Positions 24,593 to 34,121 of a stretch of DNA of 64,000 bases are shown here, piece by piece (the first letter of the stretch is position 1; every line of letters begins with the position of its first letter). The stretch is taken from NCBI RefSeq assembly GCF_002101735.1, contig NZ_LQPE01000076.1, forward strand, positions 1 through 64,000. Direction: 5' to 3'. Made by a program: the position numbers and the translations under genes. A model generated the notes under the pieces. The model saw only the letters and a program-made list of their open reading frames with translations. It was not told the DNA's origin and did no database searches. This DNA is from Mycobacterium kyorinense (GTDB taxonomy: Bacteria; Actinomycetota; Actinomycetes; Mycobacteriales; Mycobacteriaceae).

Positions 24593-25414
24593 TCACCGCC
24601 GCGCTTCGACGAAATAGCCTCGCGGCACATCCGGCACATCCATCGGCGTGACGGGCGCGTACCACCGGTTCCATTTATTGCCCGGCTCGGCGACGTCGGT
24701 CACGGTGGCAGACCAGCCCAGGCGGCCGGCCAACTCGGCGGGCTGGTCGGTGGCGAACAGCCACGGCGAACCTTGTTGCGCCATAGCCTCGCGAACCGGC
24801 GCCATCATCGGCGAGTCCAGCAGGGTCTTGCCGACCACGTCATACAGCAACACAGAATTGGGCGCAGACAACGCGTGCACGCGCTCGAACAGTGTGCGCA
24901 CGGCGGTTTCGTCGAGGTATTGCAGCAGGCCTTCGATCAACCAGGCCGTCGGCGTCTCCGGATCGAAGCCCGCCGACTGCAGGGCGCCGGGCCAATCGTC
25001 GGCCAGGTCGACGCCGACGGCCACCCGCCGACAGCGCGGCTGGTCGTCGGCAAGCAGTTCCGCTTTGGCCGCGATCACCTCGGGCTGGTCCACCTCGTAG
25101 ACCGTCGTGTCGTCCGGCCAGGGCAATCGGTAGGCGCGGGCATCCATTCCCGCCGCCAGGATGACGACCTGCCTGGCCTCCCGCGCGGCCCGCAGCACGG
25201 CCTCGTCCCAGAACCGGGTGCGGACCACGATCTGCATGGTGGACTGTTCACCGGATGCGGCAAGCGCTGCTTCGAGCAGCTTGCGCCCCGTCTCCCCCGC
25301 CAATTTGGCTGCGAACGGATCGCTGAAAAGCCTGTCGTCGCGGGTGGATTCGTCGGCGCGGATGGCTGCTACCAATAGCGCCGTATCGGCCACTGCCTTG
25401 CGTGTGGTGTCCAT
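24593..25414 (-). CDS. SAM-dependent methyltransferase (LCMT/TIGR00027-like family)
   Basis: 273 residues from the ATG at 25414 (MDTTRKAVADTALLVAAIRA); the open frame to 25615 is shadow. This is the large mycobacterial family of putative O-methyltransferases related to leucine carboxyl methyltransferases. Features: DRLFSDPFAAKLAG, the SAM loop VVILAAGMDARAYRLPW with the Asp of VYEVDQPEVIAAK, and TAWLIEGLLQYLDETAVRTLFERV. The substrate is unknown. Its stop is 60 bases before the FAAL start and its start is 7 bases after the AraC regulator stop, so the three probably form one operon with the regulator first. Confidence 0.85.
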   Translation of the reverse strand: MDTTRKAVADTALLVAAIRADESTRDDRLFSDPFAAKLAGETGRKLLEAALAASGEQSTMQIVVRTRFWDEAVLRAAREARQVVILAAGMDARAYRLPWPDDTTVYEVDQPEVIAAKAELLADDQPRCRRVAVGVDLADDWPGALQSAGFDPETPTAWLIEGLLQYLDETAVRTLFERVHALSAPNSVLLYDVVGKTLLDSPMMAPVREAMAQQGSPWLFATDQPAELAGRLGWSATVTDVAEPGNKWNRWYAPVTPMDVPDVPRGYFVEARR

Positions 25415-25421
25415 GCGGCAA

Positions 25422-26285
25422 TCATCTGGGTTTGACCGTTGTCTGGCTTGTAAATTTTGGTCCGGCGAGTTCGACGTGGCTGGGCAACCAGGACCGGCGG
25501 TGCGCGTACTGGCTGGGGGACAGCGCAGTGAAGGACCGAAACTCGCGCACGAAGTGCGCCTGATCGAAGTAGCCCAGATCGGCCGCAATAGTCGCGCCCC
25601 GCGCCTCGCCGGCATTGAGCCGTTTCAGAGCGGCCTGCAATCGTCGCACCCGCAGATATGCCTTCGGCGCCAGACCTACCTCCGTGCGAAACAGAGCTGT
25701 GAGCCGCTTCGGTGAAAGTCCGGTCAGCTCAAGGACATTGGCGACCCGCAGCGACGGGTTGTGCTCGACTCGGCCCAGCACGGCGGCCAGACCCGGATGG
25801 TGCTGACGACCGTCACACAGCATGCAACCCAGCAGGAACGACTCCAACAATGCAATCCGGGACACTGCCGAGGAAGCCTCGACCAGCCGCTCCCGCAACA
25901 CCGTTGCGTCGTTTCCCCACAGCTCGGACAGACCGATGCAGGAATTCTCCAACTCCCCCAACGGGATTCCCGTGAACGGTAGCGCACCACCGGGCCGGAA
26001 GTGGACCGTCATGACCGTCTGTGCGGCGTCGATGCGGGTCACATACGAGGCGACGCCGGCGCCGGCGATGAACGCCGGCGGCACGTCCAGCCTGGTGTGG
26101 CCGTCGGCGGCATAGAAGTCGACCCACGAGCGGCCACTGACATCGACGACGATGGTGGCCGCTCCGCGTGGCAGCGCCCGACTCCGGTGCGGGCCGCCCG
26201 TGTCGCGCGCCCAGTACCCGAAGTAGTCGAGGTAGTCGGTCAGGGGCGGCCGGGGCCGATGCAGCTGCGGTCCGGCGGTCATCAA
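25422..26285 (-). CDS. AraC-family transcriptional regulator
   Basis: 287 residues. The C-terminal double helix-turn-helix of AraC/XylS proteins is clear (SLRVANVLELTGLSPKRLTALFRTEVGLAPKAYLRVRRL, then GATIAADLGYFDQAHFVREFRSFTALSPSQYAHRR). The N-terminal half (about 1-160) is a small-molecule-sensing domain of the type seen in actinobacterial AraC proteins (DUF6597-like, with HRSRALPRGAATIVVDVSG). First gene of a likely operon with the methyltransferase and FAAL downstream. Start overlaps the stop of the membrane protein gene behind it by 4 bases. Confidence 0.85.
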   Translation of the reverse strand: MMTAGPQLHRPRPPLTDYLDYFGYWARDTGGPHRSRALPRGAATIVVDVSGRSWVDFYAADGHTRLDVPPAFIAGAGVASYVTRIDAAQTVMTVHFRPGGALPFTGIPLGELENSCIGLSELWGNDATVLRERLVEASSAVSRIALLESFLLGCMLCDGRQHHPGLAAVLGRVEHNPSLRVANVLELTGLSPKRLTALFRTEVGLAPKAYLRVRRLQAALKRLNAGEARGATIAADLGYFDQAHFVREFRSFTALSPSQYAHRRSWLPSHVELAGPKFTSQTTVKPR

Positions 26286-26923
26286 CCGTCTATCTGCCCG
26301 GAGATTCCGCGCTCGATGCTCGCCTGAGTCGAGGCCGGCAACACGATGAGACCGTCGAGCTCCTTGCGGGCAACGTCGTAGGCGTTCTGGCGCTCCTGTG
26401 GCGTCGCGGCGGCGTCCGATGCCACCCGCAACAGGTTTTCGGCGCGCGCAATGCGCTGCTGCTCGTCTCGGGAAAAGTTGTTGCGGCGCAGGCGTTTTGC
26501 CTCTGCTTCGGCGATATTGAACGCGGTCACGTAGTCTTCGACAGCGGCCAGGTAGCGGCCGGCCGTGTCGCTGTCGTCGAGCAGATCCTCGGCTTTGGCC
26601 GGTCGCAGCAGATCAGCCCGAAGCTTCGCCTTGTGGAATGCGATCGTCAGCGGGTGGCGCATGTCGGTCATGAGTGGGAATTCCAGAAGCTTGGCGAAGT
26701 CCAGTTCGTATTCCAGCCAGCGCGTATCCGTTCGGTCGTGCTCCGCTATGACCCGGGTCAGCGACCGCCACCGGGCTGCCGGGTTGGCAGTGCCGGGTTC
26801 CCTAGGCTCTGGCCGGCCGCCTTGTTCTCGTGCCCGGGTGAACGCTTTGACCGCCGCAATGATCATCCCGGCCAGCGGCAGCGCCAGAATGAGGAACTCG
26901 GCCAACCGGAACAGCAAACCCAC
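26282..26923 (-). CDS. Membrane-anchored hypothetical protein
   Basis: 213 residues. One N-terminal membrane segment (about 4-26, LFRLAEFLILALPLAGMIIAAVKAF), then a long charged helical cytosolic part: RWLEYELDFAKLLEFPLMTDMRHPLTIAFHKAKLRADLL and FNIAEAEAKRLRRNNFSRDEQQRIARAENLLRVA. I recognise no named domain. It belongs to a run of three minus-strand membrane-protein genes (to 28135) that may be one unit; it also overlaps the AraC gene start by 4 bases, linking it to the downstream operon. Confidence 0.65.
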   Translation of the reverse strand: MGLLFRLAEFLILALPLAGMIIAAVKAFTRAREQGGRPEPREPGTANPAARWRSLTRVIAEHDRTDTRWLEYELDFAKLLEFPLMTDMRHPLTIAFHKAKLRADLLRPAKAEDLLDDSDTAGRYLAAVEDYVTAFNIAEAEAKRLRRNNFSRDEQQRIARAENLLRVASDAAATPQERQNAYDVARKELDGLIVLPASTQASIERGISGQIDG

Positions 26924-26944
26924 ATGGCCAGGATGCCACCGACG

Positions 26945-27301
26945 TCACAACGGCGACTCGTGCATGACCAGAGTGATGAAGACGTAGGCCATGCACATGA
27001 GCAGGTTCAGGGAGGCCAGCACCAGACCGACGACGATCAGCCAATGGATGACGTCGCGTCGCCTGCGCTTCAACCTCGCATGACGCTGCTCGCGCATGAG
27101 CTCGGTCGCGGCGAGCGCAAAGTTGACGTCGACCAGTTCGTCGGAGAGGAAGGGCGCACCGGCGGCGATCTCCTGGAGCCGCGACGCCGGAATTCCGACG
27201 CCGACCCCGGCGAAACGCCGACTCATCCGTCGAGCCCGTCTGCGGCTGAGTGACGCGTGTCCCCCGTCCCACAGGTTGGACGAGGCCGTCATAGCGATCA
27301 C
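26945..27301 (-). CDS. Small membrane hypothetical protein
   Basis: 118 residues. A basic N-terminus (SRRRARRMSRRF) and an amphipathic part precede a cluster of Arg/Lys (RHARLKRRRRD) and a long C-terminal membrane hairpin or single span (VIHWLIVVGLVLASLNLLMCMAYVFITLV, about 84-112). No family recognised. The first ATG is used; internal Met26 (MSRRFAGVGVGIPASRL) is an alternative. It lies 21 bases upstream of the previous membrane gene on the same strand. Confidence 0.55.
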   Translation of the reverse strand: MIAMTASSNLWDGGHASLSRRRARRMSRRFAGVGVGIPASRLQEIAAGAPFLSDELVDVNFALAATELMREQRHARLKRRRRDVIHWLIVVGLVLASLNLLMCMAYVFITLVMHESPL

Positions 27302-27352
27302 TTTAATGCGACAGGGCCGTCGCGGAACAGCCGTAGTGGCCGCGTCGGCTGG

Positions 27353-28135
27353 TCAGCCCCGACGCTCGCGGACCTTGTAGGTCGCCGGCCACGATTTTTT
27401 GGAGTCGTCCCCCACCAACGGTGTCCCCAATCCCCCGACTTTGATGTCGTAGGCCTCCTTGCCGGCGCCGACTTCACGCTTGACGTGTTCTTGAGCCAGG
27501 TAATACAGCTCGTCGATCGTCGCTTCGTCATAGGCCACGAACGTCGTCTTACGCGCGACATCGCCGGACACGCTGGTCATTCTGGTGAACAGGATGTTCG
27601 ACGCAATGGCCGCCAGCGCCAAGAGCGTGAGCGGGACGACCCAGTACCAGACGAAGGACAAGGGCCGCGTCGAGTCGACAATCGTGGCGTCTGCCGAGAC
27701 AAGCGACGGGAGCACTGTCGACACCGTCATGGCGGCGAACACCGCAACCCACATCCAGGTGAGCAGCGCGCCGGCCCGGCCGAATGCCGCGGTTGTCACC
27801 GCGTCGGCAGACTGGTCTACTCGGACGGCCTCGGCGACGAGCGGCTTGCCGATCAGCACTCCGGCCAGCGCTACGGCGAACAGTGCTGCGTTGCTCAGCG
27901 GCTGCAGCCATCGCTCATCGAAAGACTGGCTCATCGTGAACGTGAGAGCCGCTAGCACCACAAACGTTCCGACAGCCCCGATTTCAAGCGTGCCTCCAGG
28001 GCCTCTTGCTGCCCGCCCGAGCGCCCAGCCGGCGACGGCGACCGCCAATGCGACCAACGCCGAAACGGCGAACGGGACGTTGGCGACAAGTACCCAATAG
28101 ACGATCCACGGCGCGAGGCCGACCAGAATTCCCAC
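27353..28135 (-). CDS. Polytopic membrane hypothetical protein
   Basis: 260 residues with about six predicted membrane spans: two in the first 40 residues, then IGAVGTFVVLAALTFTM, ALFAVALAGVLIGKPLVA, LLTWMWVAVFAAMTVSTVL and WYWVVPLTLLALAAIASNILF. A soluble C-terminal tail of about 75 residues follows (ARKTTFVAYDEATIDELYYLAQEHVKREVG). No known domain recognised. Farthest upstream of the three membrane-protein genes on this strand, with 51 bases to the next. Confidence 0.6.
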   Translation of the reverse strand: MGILVGLAPWIVYWVLVANVPFAVSALVALAVAVAGWALGRAARGPGGTLEIGAVGTFVVLAALTFTMSQSFDERWLQPLSNAALFAVALAGVLIGKPLVAEAVRVDQSADAVTTAAFGRAGALLTWMWVAVFAAMTVSTVLPSLVSADATIVDSTRPLSFVWYWVVPLTLLALAAIASNILFTRMTSVSGDVARKTTFVAYDEATIDELYYLAQEHVKREVGAGKEAYDIKVGGLGTPLVGDDSKKSWPATYKVRERRG

Positions 28136-28234
28136 GATGGGTCAGTGTATGGCGGCTCCTGATGAGCGGCGCCGCGTCCGCGCTCGGCTATCGTTGGTGG
28201 GGTTCGAACTCTTTACCCGGGAGGGCGATTGTCG

Positions 28235-28729
28235 ATGCGATACAACCCTCCGCCGAACTGGCCCATGCCGCCCGAGGGTTGGGTGCCGCCACCCGACTGG
28301 TCGCCGGATCCGTCCTGGCCACCGCCGCCGAAAGGCTGGAAGCTCTGGGTCGAAGATCCCGCCGACTCGCAGAAGACCAAGTCCCGGCTGGAACGACTTC
28401 AACGCAGCGACGACGTGGAGTACTTCGGCAATGACCGGGCGTGGTCCGACGATTCGGAAGCGGGAGCGCCCGTCGACCAGCTGAGCGCTGAGCCGTTGCC
28501 GGCAGGGCCCACCGAAGTCGCACCCGAGGACGTCTCGGTGCACCATCTGGGGCATCGCGCGGCGATCCGGTGGGACGACGAGCGCAGATACGACCTGGGC
28601 ACGATCGTCGCCGTGTCGGCCGATTCGGGGGCCATCAGCGTCAAACTCGCCGGGCTCGAAAAACCGGTTTCGTTCGCGCGCGACGAACCGCGCCGCGGCG
28701 CCAATCCCCGCCTCTACGTGTGGATTTGA
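28235..28729 (+). CDS. Hypothetical protein with Trp/Pro-rich N-terminus
   Basis: 164 residues from the ATG at 28235; a TTG at 28229 adds two residues and sits at better distance from the GGGAGG ribosome site. The N-terminal 40 residues hold repeated W-P motifs (PPNWPMPPEGWVPPPDW, SWPPPPKGWKLW) seen at the cytosolic face of several actinobacterial membrane-associated proteins. The C-terminal part (GHRAAIRWDDERRYDLGTIVAVSADSGAISVKLAG) looks like a small beta barrel. No function can be assigned. Convergent with the MDR reductase. Confidence 0.6.
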   Translation: MRYNPPPNWPMPPEGWVPPPDWSPDPSWPPPPKGWKLWVEDPADSQKTKSRLERLQRSDDVEYFGNDRAWSDDSEAGAPVDQLSAEPLPAGPTEVAPEDVSVHHLGHRAAIRWDDERRYDLGTIVAVSADSGAISVKLAGLEKPVSFARDEPRRGANPRLYVWI

Positions 28730-28736
28730 GCGCCGG

Positions 28737-29753
28737 TCAGCCCGGCTCGCCAACCTTGACGAGCATCTTGCCGATGTTGGCCCCGGTGAAGAGACCGTTG
28801 AGGGCGTCGACGCACGACTCGATGCCCTCGTAGACGGTCTCGCGGTGCTTGAGCAGGCCTTGTTGCTCCCATTGCCGTAACGCGGCGAAGGCCTCGTCGA
28901 AGCGGCCCCACTCGTCGAGCGCGTTAAACCCTTGCATCAGCGCCGTTTTGGACAGCAGGTTGACGTAGTTCGCCGGGCCCGGATGCTCACCGGTCAGGTA
29001 GCTGGAGATGACGCCGCACAGCACGACTCGCGCCTTGGGCGCCAGCCGGCCCAGCACTGCGTCGAGGATCGGCCCGCCGACATTGTCGAAGTAGACGTCG
29101 ACGCCCCGGGGACAGTGCTGCTTGAGTGCCGCCGGCAGGTCGCCCGCGCGGTAGTCGATGCATGCGTCGAACCCGAAGTCCTCCACCACCGCCCGGCACT
29201 TCTCGGGGCCGCCCGCAATACCGACCACCCGCGCGCCGGCGATCTTGGCGATCTGCCCCGCCACCGAGCCCGTGGCGCCCCCTGCGGCGGAGACCACCAC
29301 CGTCTCGCCCGGCTGGGGCCGGCCGATACCGGTCATGCCGAAGTAAGCGGTAGCGCCGGTCGGGCCGTAGACCGACATCACCGCGAGTTGGTCGACGTCC
29401 GGCCCCGGGACTGGTGTGGTGAACACGTCGTCGCGCACGATCACGTACTCCTGAAAGCCCGTCAGCGTGGTCACCACGTCGCCGACGGCATAGGCGTCGC
29501 AGCGCGTCTTCACCACCTCGCCGATCCCGGCCGCCCGGATGACCTCGCCCAGCTGGACCGGCGGCAGATAGCCCGGCTGGTCGTTGAGCCACGTTCGGGC
29601 TGCGGCGTCGATTCCCACGTAGGTGGTGCGGACCAGCGCCTCGCCGTCAGCCGGTTCGGGCGCCGGCGAGCTGACAAGCTCGGTGTCCTCGGGCAGTACC
29701 AGACCGGTCGGGCGGCGGCGGAGCAGGATCTGGCGGTTGGTGAGGTCGGGCAC
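28737..29753 (-). CDS. NADP-dependent MDR oxidoreductase (leukotriene B4 dehydrogenase/CurA-like)
   Basis: 338 residues, no structural zinc motif. The zinc-free double-bond reductase branch of the medium-chain dehydrogenases is shown by MSVYGPTGATAYFGMTGIGRP, the NADP loop TVVVSAAGGATGSVAGQIAKIAGARVVGIAGGPEKC, and GVDVYFDNVGG. These enzymes reduce the alpha,beta double bond of enones or aldehydes with NADPH. The N-terminus NRQILLRRRPTGLVLPEDTELV is typical of the group. Single gene by spacing; divergent from aceA with 320 bp between. Confidence 0.9.
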   Translation of the reverse strand: MPDLTNRQILLRRRPTGLVLPEDTELVSSPAPEPADGEALVRTTYVGIDAAARTWLNDQPGYLPPVQLGEVIRAAGIGEVVKTRCDAYAVGDVVTTLTGFQEYVIVRDDVFTTPVPGPDVDQLAVMSVYGPTGATAYFGMTGIGRPQPGETVVVSAAGGATGSVAGQIAKIAGARVVGIAGGPEKCRAVVEDFGFDACIDYRAGDLPAALKQHCPRGVDVYFDNVGGPILDAVLGRLAPKARVVLCGVISSYLTGEHPGPANYVNLLSKTALMQGFNALDEWGRFDEAFAALRQWEQQGLLKHRETVYEGIESCVDALNGLFTGANIGKMLVKVGEPG

Positions 29754-30072
29754 GCTGCGAACCTACCCAAGGCGCAGCGCGACCCGTAAAAAGCCAGGAT
29801 TTTCTTAGTGTTGCGGCGCTGACATCGGGGTACTGCCCCAGCGGTGAACGGTATTGCGGGGAGAGCACCCGATAGGTCTACTCGCTTGTACGCCAAAGGT
29901 TTTGCAGGCCCACGGCGATTTTGGTGGGCGGGCTTTATAGCGAACCCGATTGAGGCGGAACCGTGAAATCCGCGGCGCTTGCGGGTATCCGACGAAACAA
30001 CAGGCAGGACAACCCGCCGGGGCTAGACTCGTGTCGTCTGGGGGGAATCGCGCTGAACAGGAGCGTAAAACC
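29754..30072. promoter_or_regulatory. Upstream region of isocitrate lyase, no gene seen
   Basis: This 319-bp divergent region holds the 5' signals of aceA. TAGACT at 30024-30029 fits a TANNNT -10 box, and AGGAG at 30059-30063 lies 9 bases before the aceA ATG. A TTTATAG stretch near 29934 may be another -10. I see no riboswitch or small gene. Confidence 0.35.
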
Positions 30073-32376
30073 ATGGCCACCACCATCGAAGCGGACACCG
30101 AGACCCGCACCCCGTTCGACGACGATGTCGCAGCCACCCAGCGGTACTTCGACAGCCCGCGCTTCGACGGCATCACTCGTCTTTACACCGCCCGCCAGGT
30201 CGTAGAGCAGCGCGGCACGATCCCCACCGACTACACCGTCGCCAGACGGGCAGCGGAGGCGTTCTACCAGCGCCTGCGCGAGCTGTTCGCCCAACGCAAG
30301 AGCATCACCACGTTCGGCCCCTATTCGCCGGGGCAGGCCGTGACCATGAAGCGGATGGGCATCGAGGGCATTTACCTCGGGGGTTGGGCGACGTCCGCGA
30401 AGGGTTCCACGACCGAGGACCCGGGGCCCGACCTGGCCAGCTACCCGCTGAGCCAGGTGCCGGAGGAGGCCGCCGGCCTGGTGCGCGCCCTGCTGACCGC
30501 CGACCGCAACCAGGAGTACCTGCGCCAGCGGATGAGCGAAGCCGAGCGGGCCGCCACCCCCGCCGTCGACTTCCGGCCGTTCATCATCGCCGACGCCGAC
30601 ACCGGCCACGGCGGCGATCCACATGTCCGCAACCTGATCCGCCGCTTCGTCGAGGCCGGCGTGCCCGGATATCACATCGAAGACCAGCGCCCCGGCACCA
30701 AGAAGTGCGGCCATCAGGGCGGCAAGGTCCTGGTGCCGTCCGACGAACAGATCAAGCGGCTCAACACCGCCCGCTTCCAGCTCGACGTGATGCGGGTGCC
30801 CGGGATCATCGTCGCGCGCACCGACGCCGAGGCGGGCAACCTGATCGACAGCCGCGCCGACGAGCGCGATCAGCCGTTCCTGCTCGGTGCCACCAACGTG
30901 AAGATTCCCTCGTACAAGGCGTGTTTCCTGGCGATGATGCGCCGCTTCTACGAGCTGGGGGTCAAGGAGCTCAACGGTCACCTGCTCTACGCGCTGCCCG
31001 ACGGCGAGTACGCCGCCGCCGACGCCTGGCTGGAACGCCGCGGCATCGCCGACCTGATCGCCGAGGCGGCCGGTAAGTGGCAGCAGAACGGCACCCACCA
31101 ATCGCTCGACGCCCTCTACGACAAGGTCGAGGCGCGCTTCGTCGACGTCTGGGAAGACGACGCGGGGTTGATGACCTACGGCGAGGCCGTGGCAGAGGTG
31201 CTCGAATTCGCCGAGAGTGAAGACGAAGCCCGCGACATGAGCGCCGCCGAATGGCGCGAGTTCGCTGCTACTGCCTCGCTTTACACAGCGCGGCAGAAGG
31301 CCAGGGAATTGGGCGCCGACGCCCGGTGGGACTGCGAGCTGGCGAAGACCCCCGAAGGCTATTACCAAGTGCGGGGCGGCATCCCGTATGCGATCGCCAA
31401 ATCGCTTGCGGCAGCGCCGTTTGCGGACCTGTTGTGGATGGAGACCAAGACGGCGGACCTGGCCGACGCCCGGGAGTTCGCCGAGGCGATCCACGCCGTT
31501 TACCCGGACCAGATGCTCGCCTATAACCTCTCGCCGTCGTTCAACTGGGACACCACCGGCATGACCGACGAGGAGATGCGGGCCTTCCCAGAAGAACTCG
31601 GCAAGTTGGGGTTCGTCTTCAACTTCATCACCTACGGCGGCCACCAGATCGACGGCCTCGCCGCCGAAGAGTTCGCCACCTCGCTGCGCCAGGACGGCAT
31701 GCTGGCGTTGGCCCGCCTGCAGCGCCAGCTGCGTCTGGTCGAATCGCCGTACCGCACACCGCAAACCCTGGTCGGCGGGCCGCGCAGCGACGCGGCGCTA
31801 CTCGCCTCGTCGGGGCGCACGGCCACCACCAAGGCGATGGGCAAGGGCTCCACCCAGCACCAGCACCTCGTGCAGACCGAGGTGCCGAAGAAGCTGCTGG
31901 AGGAGTGGCTGGCGATGTGGAGCGAGCACTACCAGCTCGGCGAGAAGCTGCGTGTACAGCTGCGCCCGCAGCGCGCCGGCTCCGAGCTGCTCGAGCTGGT
32001 CATCTACCGAGAAGGAAGCGACGCCGAGGAGCGGCTCGCCAACGTGATCTTCGGCCAGTTCCAGGACCGGCGCGAGGTCAACATCCTGACGGTGCGCGAC
32101 CAGAACACCTTCGAAGAGAAGCTGCGCCAGAAGCGCTTGATGACCTTGATCCATCTCTGGCTGGTGACCCGATTCAAGGCCGACTGGGTGCACTACGTCA
32201 CGCCGACCGAGGACAACCTCTACCAGACCGAAAAGATGAAGTCGCACGGCATCTTCAGCGACGTTCACCAAGAGGTCGGCGAGATCATCGTCGCCGAGGT
32301 GAACCATCCGCGCATCGAAGAGCTGCTAGCGCCCGACCGTGAGGCGCTGTGGCGGCTGATCCGCAAGGAAGACTAG
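30073..32376 (+). CDS. aceA: Isocitrate lyase, long two-domain form (ICL2/AceA2)
   Basis: 767 residues from the ATG at 30073, with AGGAG upstream; the frame is open back to 29950 but without similarity. It splits isocitrate into glyoxylate and succinate in the glyoxylate shunt, and in mycobacteria also acts as methylisocitrate lyase for propionate. The active-site signature KKCGHQGGK is at residues 210-218, with [11 protein letters not shown] (172-181) and YHIEDQ before it. A C-terminal domain of about 170 residues after residue 600 is the extra part of the ICL2 class, which in M. tuberculosis responds to acetyl-CoA. In H37Rv this gene is split (Rv1915/Rv1916); here it is one intact frame. 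A strong hairpin follows the stop. Confidence 0.95.
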   Translation: MATTIEADTETRTPFDDDVAATQRYFDSPRFDGITRLYTARQVVEQRGTIPTDYTVARRAAEAFYQRLRELFAQRKSITTFGPYSPGQAVTMKRMGIEGIYLGGWATSAKGSTTEDPGPDLASYPLSQVPEEAAGLVRALLTADRNQEYLRQRMSEAERAATPAVDFRPFIIADADTGHGGDPHVRNLIRRFVEAGVPGYHIEDQRPGTKKCGHQGGKVLVPSDEQIKRLNTARFQLDVMRVPGIIVARTDAEAGNLIDSRADERDQPFLLGATNVKIPSYKACFLAMMRRFYELGVKELNGHLLYALPDGEYAAADAWLERRGIADLIAEAAGKWQQNGTHQSLDALYDKVEARFVDVWEDDAGLMTYGEAVAEVLEFAESEDEARDMSAAEWREFAATASLYTARQKARELGADARWDCELAKTPEGYYQVRGGIPYAIAKSLAAAPFADLLWMETKTADLADAREFAEAIHAVYPDQMLAYNLSPSFNWDTTGMTDEEMRAFPEELGKLGFVFNFITYGGHQIDGLAAEEFATSLRQDGMLALARLQRQLRLVESPYRTPQTLVGGPRSDAALLASSGRTATTKAMGKGSTQHQHLVQTEVPKKLLEEWLAMWSEHYQLGEKLRVQLRPQRAGSELLELVIYREGSDAEERLANVIFGQFQDRREVNILTVRDQNTFEEKLRQKRLMTLIHLWLVTRFKADWVHYVTPTEDNLYQTEKMKSHGIFSDVHQEVGEIIVAEVNHPRIEELLAPDREALWRLIRKED

Positions 32377-32383
32377 CCAGCGC

Positions 32384-32439
32384 GAGCAGACGCAGAATCG
32401 CACGCACGGGCTTCAGCTCGTGCGATTCTGCGTCTGCTC
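32384..32439. terminator. Bidirectional terminator hairpin between aceA and the LLM gene
   Basis: A perfect 21-bp stem pairs 32384-32404 with 32419-32439 around a 14-nt loop. There is no U tract, as is usual for mycobacterial I-shaped terminators. It starts 7 bases after the aceA stop and its right arm overlaps the stop codon of the convergent LLM gene, so it can serve both transcripts. Confidence 0.8.
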
Positions 32440-33595
32440 AGCGGATTTCGTCCTGGTATTTCTTGGTCATGTGGTCGATGGCCTGAAGTTGGGTCTGGGC
32501 CAAGCCTTCTCGTACATCGCTGGCTCGCGCGGCGGCATCGAGGGTCGGTTGCGCCTGACCCTGGAAATGCGGCATCACTTCGGCGGCGAACAGTTCCGCG
32601 GAACGCTTGGTCGCCGCCGGATTCGCCCACTCGTGGCCCATCTGCAGCATGCAGCCGAATCCGCCGGATTGGTCCCACAGCCGCTGCACCTGGGCCCGGG
32701 CCCGCTCCGGAGTGCCGATGACCCCCGCGCCGTTATCGTTGATGATGTCGATCATCTCGTCGAGCCGATCCCCCGGCATGGTCATCTGCGGGAACGCTGC
32801 CACCTTCTGGAAGTAGTGGAACCAGGGCTCGATGCCGAATTTCACGTCGGCGCGGGCCTGTTCGTCCGTTTCGGCGATGTGGAAGGGCCCGACGAGGCTC
32901 CAGTTGCCGCGGTCGACGTGCGTCCCGAAGGCCGCGGCGCGCTCTTCGACAATGCCCCAGTGGTAGGCCAGGGCGTCGAAGCCTTCGATGGTCAGCGTCG
33001 CGCCGATCGACAACAGGCCGATGCCGTGCTTGCCGGCCAACCGCGCGCCGGTCGGCGACGCGACGGCGGCGACCGCCAGCGGGATGCCGCCGTCGGAATA
33101 CGGGGCGAGCTGCAGCCGGGCGTCGAACAACTCGTGGGTGGCGGTCTTGGCGCTGACCGTCTCCCCCGCCAGCAGCCGCACGACGATGTCGAGGTTGGTT
33201 TCGAGAAGCTCGCGGGTGTCGGTGGGATTCAGCCCGATCATCGCGGAATCGGTCGGCAGCGAGCCCGGTCCCATTCCGCCGATCACCCGGCCGTGGGTGA
33301 GGTGGTCGAGCAGCATGAGCCGGTCGGCGACCCACAGCGGATTGTGATAGGCGAGCGAGATGACGCCGGTGCCGAACCGGATCCGTTGTGCGCGTTGCGC
33401 GGCCGCGGCGATGAAGATCTCCGGTGAGCTGATGATCTCGCTGCCCGCCGAGTGGTGCTCGCCGATCCACACCTCGTCGAAGCCCAGCGCGTCGAGGTGT
33501 TCGATGAACTCCAGGTCACGTTGCAGCGCCAGTGTGGGGTTGGTGCCGGCGCGGTGAAACGGTGCGATGAAATATCCGAACCTGAGCTTGGCCAT
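32438..33595 (-). CDS. LLM-class (luciferase-like) flavin/F420-dependent monooxygenase
   Basis: 385 residues. The bacterial luciferase-like TIM barrel begins KLRFGYFIAPFHRAGTNPTLALQRDLEFIEHLDALGFDEVWIGEHH, followed by AQRAQRIRFGTGVISLAYHNPLWVADRLMLLDHLTHGRVIGGMGPGS, typical of the group nearest alkanal/alkane monooxygenases (LuxA-like). The enzyme uses reduced FMN or F420; the substrate is unknown. Full length, no missing motif. Single gene, convergent with aceA across the shared terminator. Confidence 0.9.
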   Translation of the reverse strand: MAKLRFGYFIAPFHRAGTNPTLALQRDLEFIEHLDALGFDEVWIGEHHSAGSEIISSPEIFIAAAAQRAQRIRFGTGVISLAYHNPLWVADRLMLLDHLTHGRVIGGMGPGSLPTDSAMIGLNPTDTRELLETNLDIVVRLLAGETVSAKTATHELFDARLQLAPYSDGGIPLAVAAVASPTGARLAGKHGIGLLSIGATLTIEGFDALAYHWGIVEERAAAFGTHVDRGNWSLVGPFHIAETDEQARADVKFGIEPWFHYFQKVAAFPQMTMPGDRLDEMIDIINDNGAGVIGTPERARAQVQRLWDQSGGFGCMLQMGHEWANPAATKRSAELFAAEVMPHFQGQAQPTLDAAARASDVREGLAQTQLQAIDHMTKKYQDEIR

Positions 33596-33669
33596 GGCCG
33601 AACCCTAAACCGGGTGCCCGCTTCCCGGGCGGCCGTTTCGGAAACTGCGGCGGCGGCTATGTTCTCGGG

Positions 33670-34113
33670 ATGGCTATCACCGAGTCCCGTGAGGTTGTCA
33701 TCGAGGCGACGCCCGAGGAGATCATGGATGTGTTGTTCGACCTCGAGTCGCTGACCGAGTGGTCCCCGACGCATCAGGAAGTGGAAGTACTCGAGCGCGA
33801 CGACCAAGGGCATCCCACCAAGTCCCGGCAGGTCGTGAAGATCGTGGGCATCAGTGACGAGCAGGTGCTCGATTACACCGTGCACGACGACGGGGTGAGC
33901 TGGACGTTGGCCAGCTCGAAACAGCAACGCGCTCAAGACGCGCGCTACACCCTCACGCCGCAGGGCGACTCGACCCGCGTCCGCTTCGAGCTCACCGTCG
34001 ATCCCGTCATACCGGTGCCGGGATTCCTGGTCAAACAGGGGTCGAAGGGCCTGATGGACACCGCGACGGAGGGATTACGTCAGCGCGTCCTCGAGGTCAA
34101 GAAGAACAAGTAG
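33670..34113 (+). CDS. SRPBCC-family (START-like) lipid/small-molecule binding protein
   Basis: 147 residues: MAITESREVVIEATPEEIMDVLFDLESLTEWSPTHQEVEVLERD opens the polyketide-cyclase/START-like fold, with TRVRFELTVDPVIPVPGFLVKQ and a long C-terminal helix (GLMDTATEGLRQRVLEVKK). Mycobacteria carry many of these; the domain binds hydrophobic ligands in a cavity. No catalytic function can be given. Divergent from the LLM gene, 74 bases apart. Confidence 0.85.
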   Translation: MAITESREVVIEATPEEIMDVLFDLESLTEWSPTHQEVEVLERDDQGHPTKSRQVVKIVGISDEQVLDYTVHDDGVSWTLASSKQQRAQDARYTLTPQGDSTRVRFELTVDPVIPVPGFLVKQGSKGLMDTATEGLRQRVLEVKKNK

Positions 34114-34121
34114 CGCCCCGA

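Noticed and set aside
29935..31764. A 609-codon open frame on the minus strand
   Set aside because: Antisense shadow of the isocitrate lyase gene.
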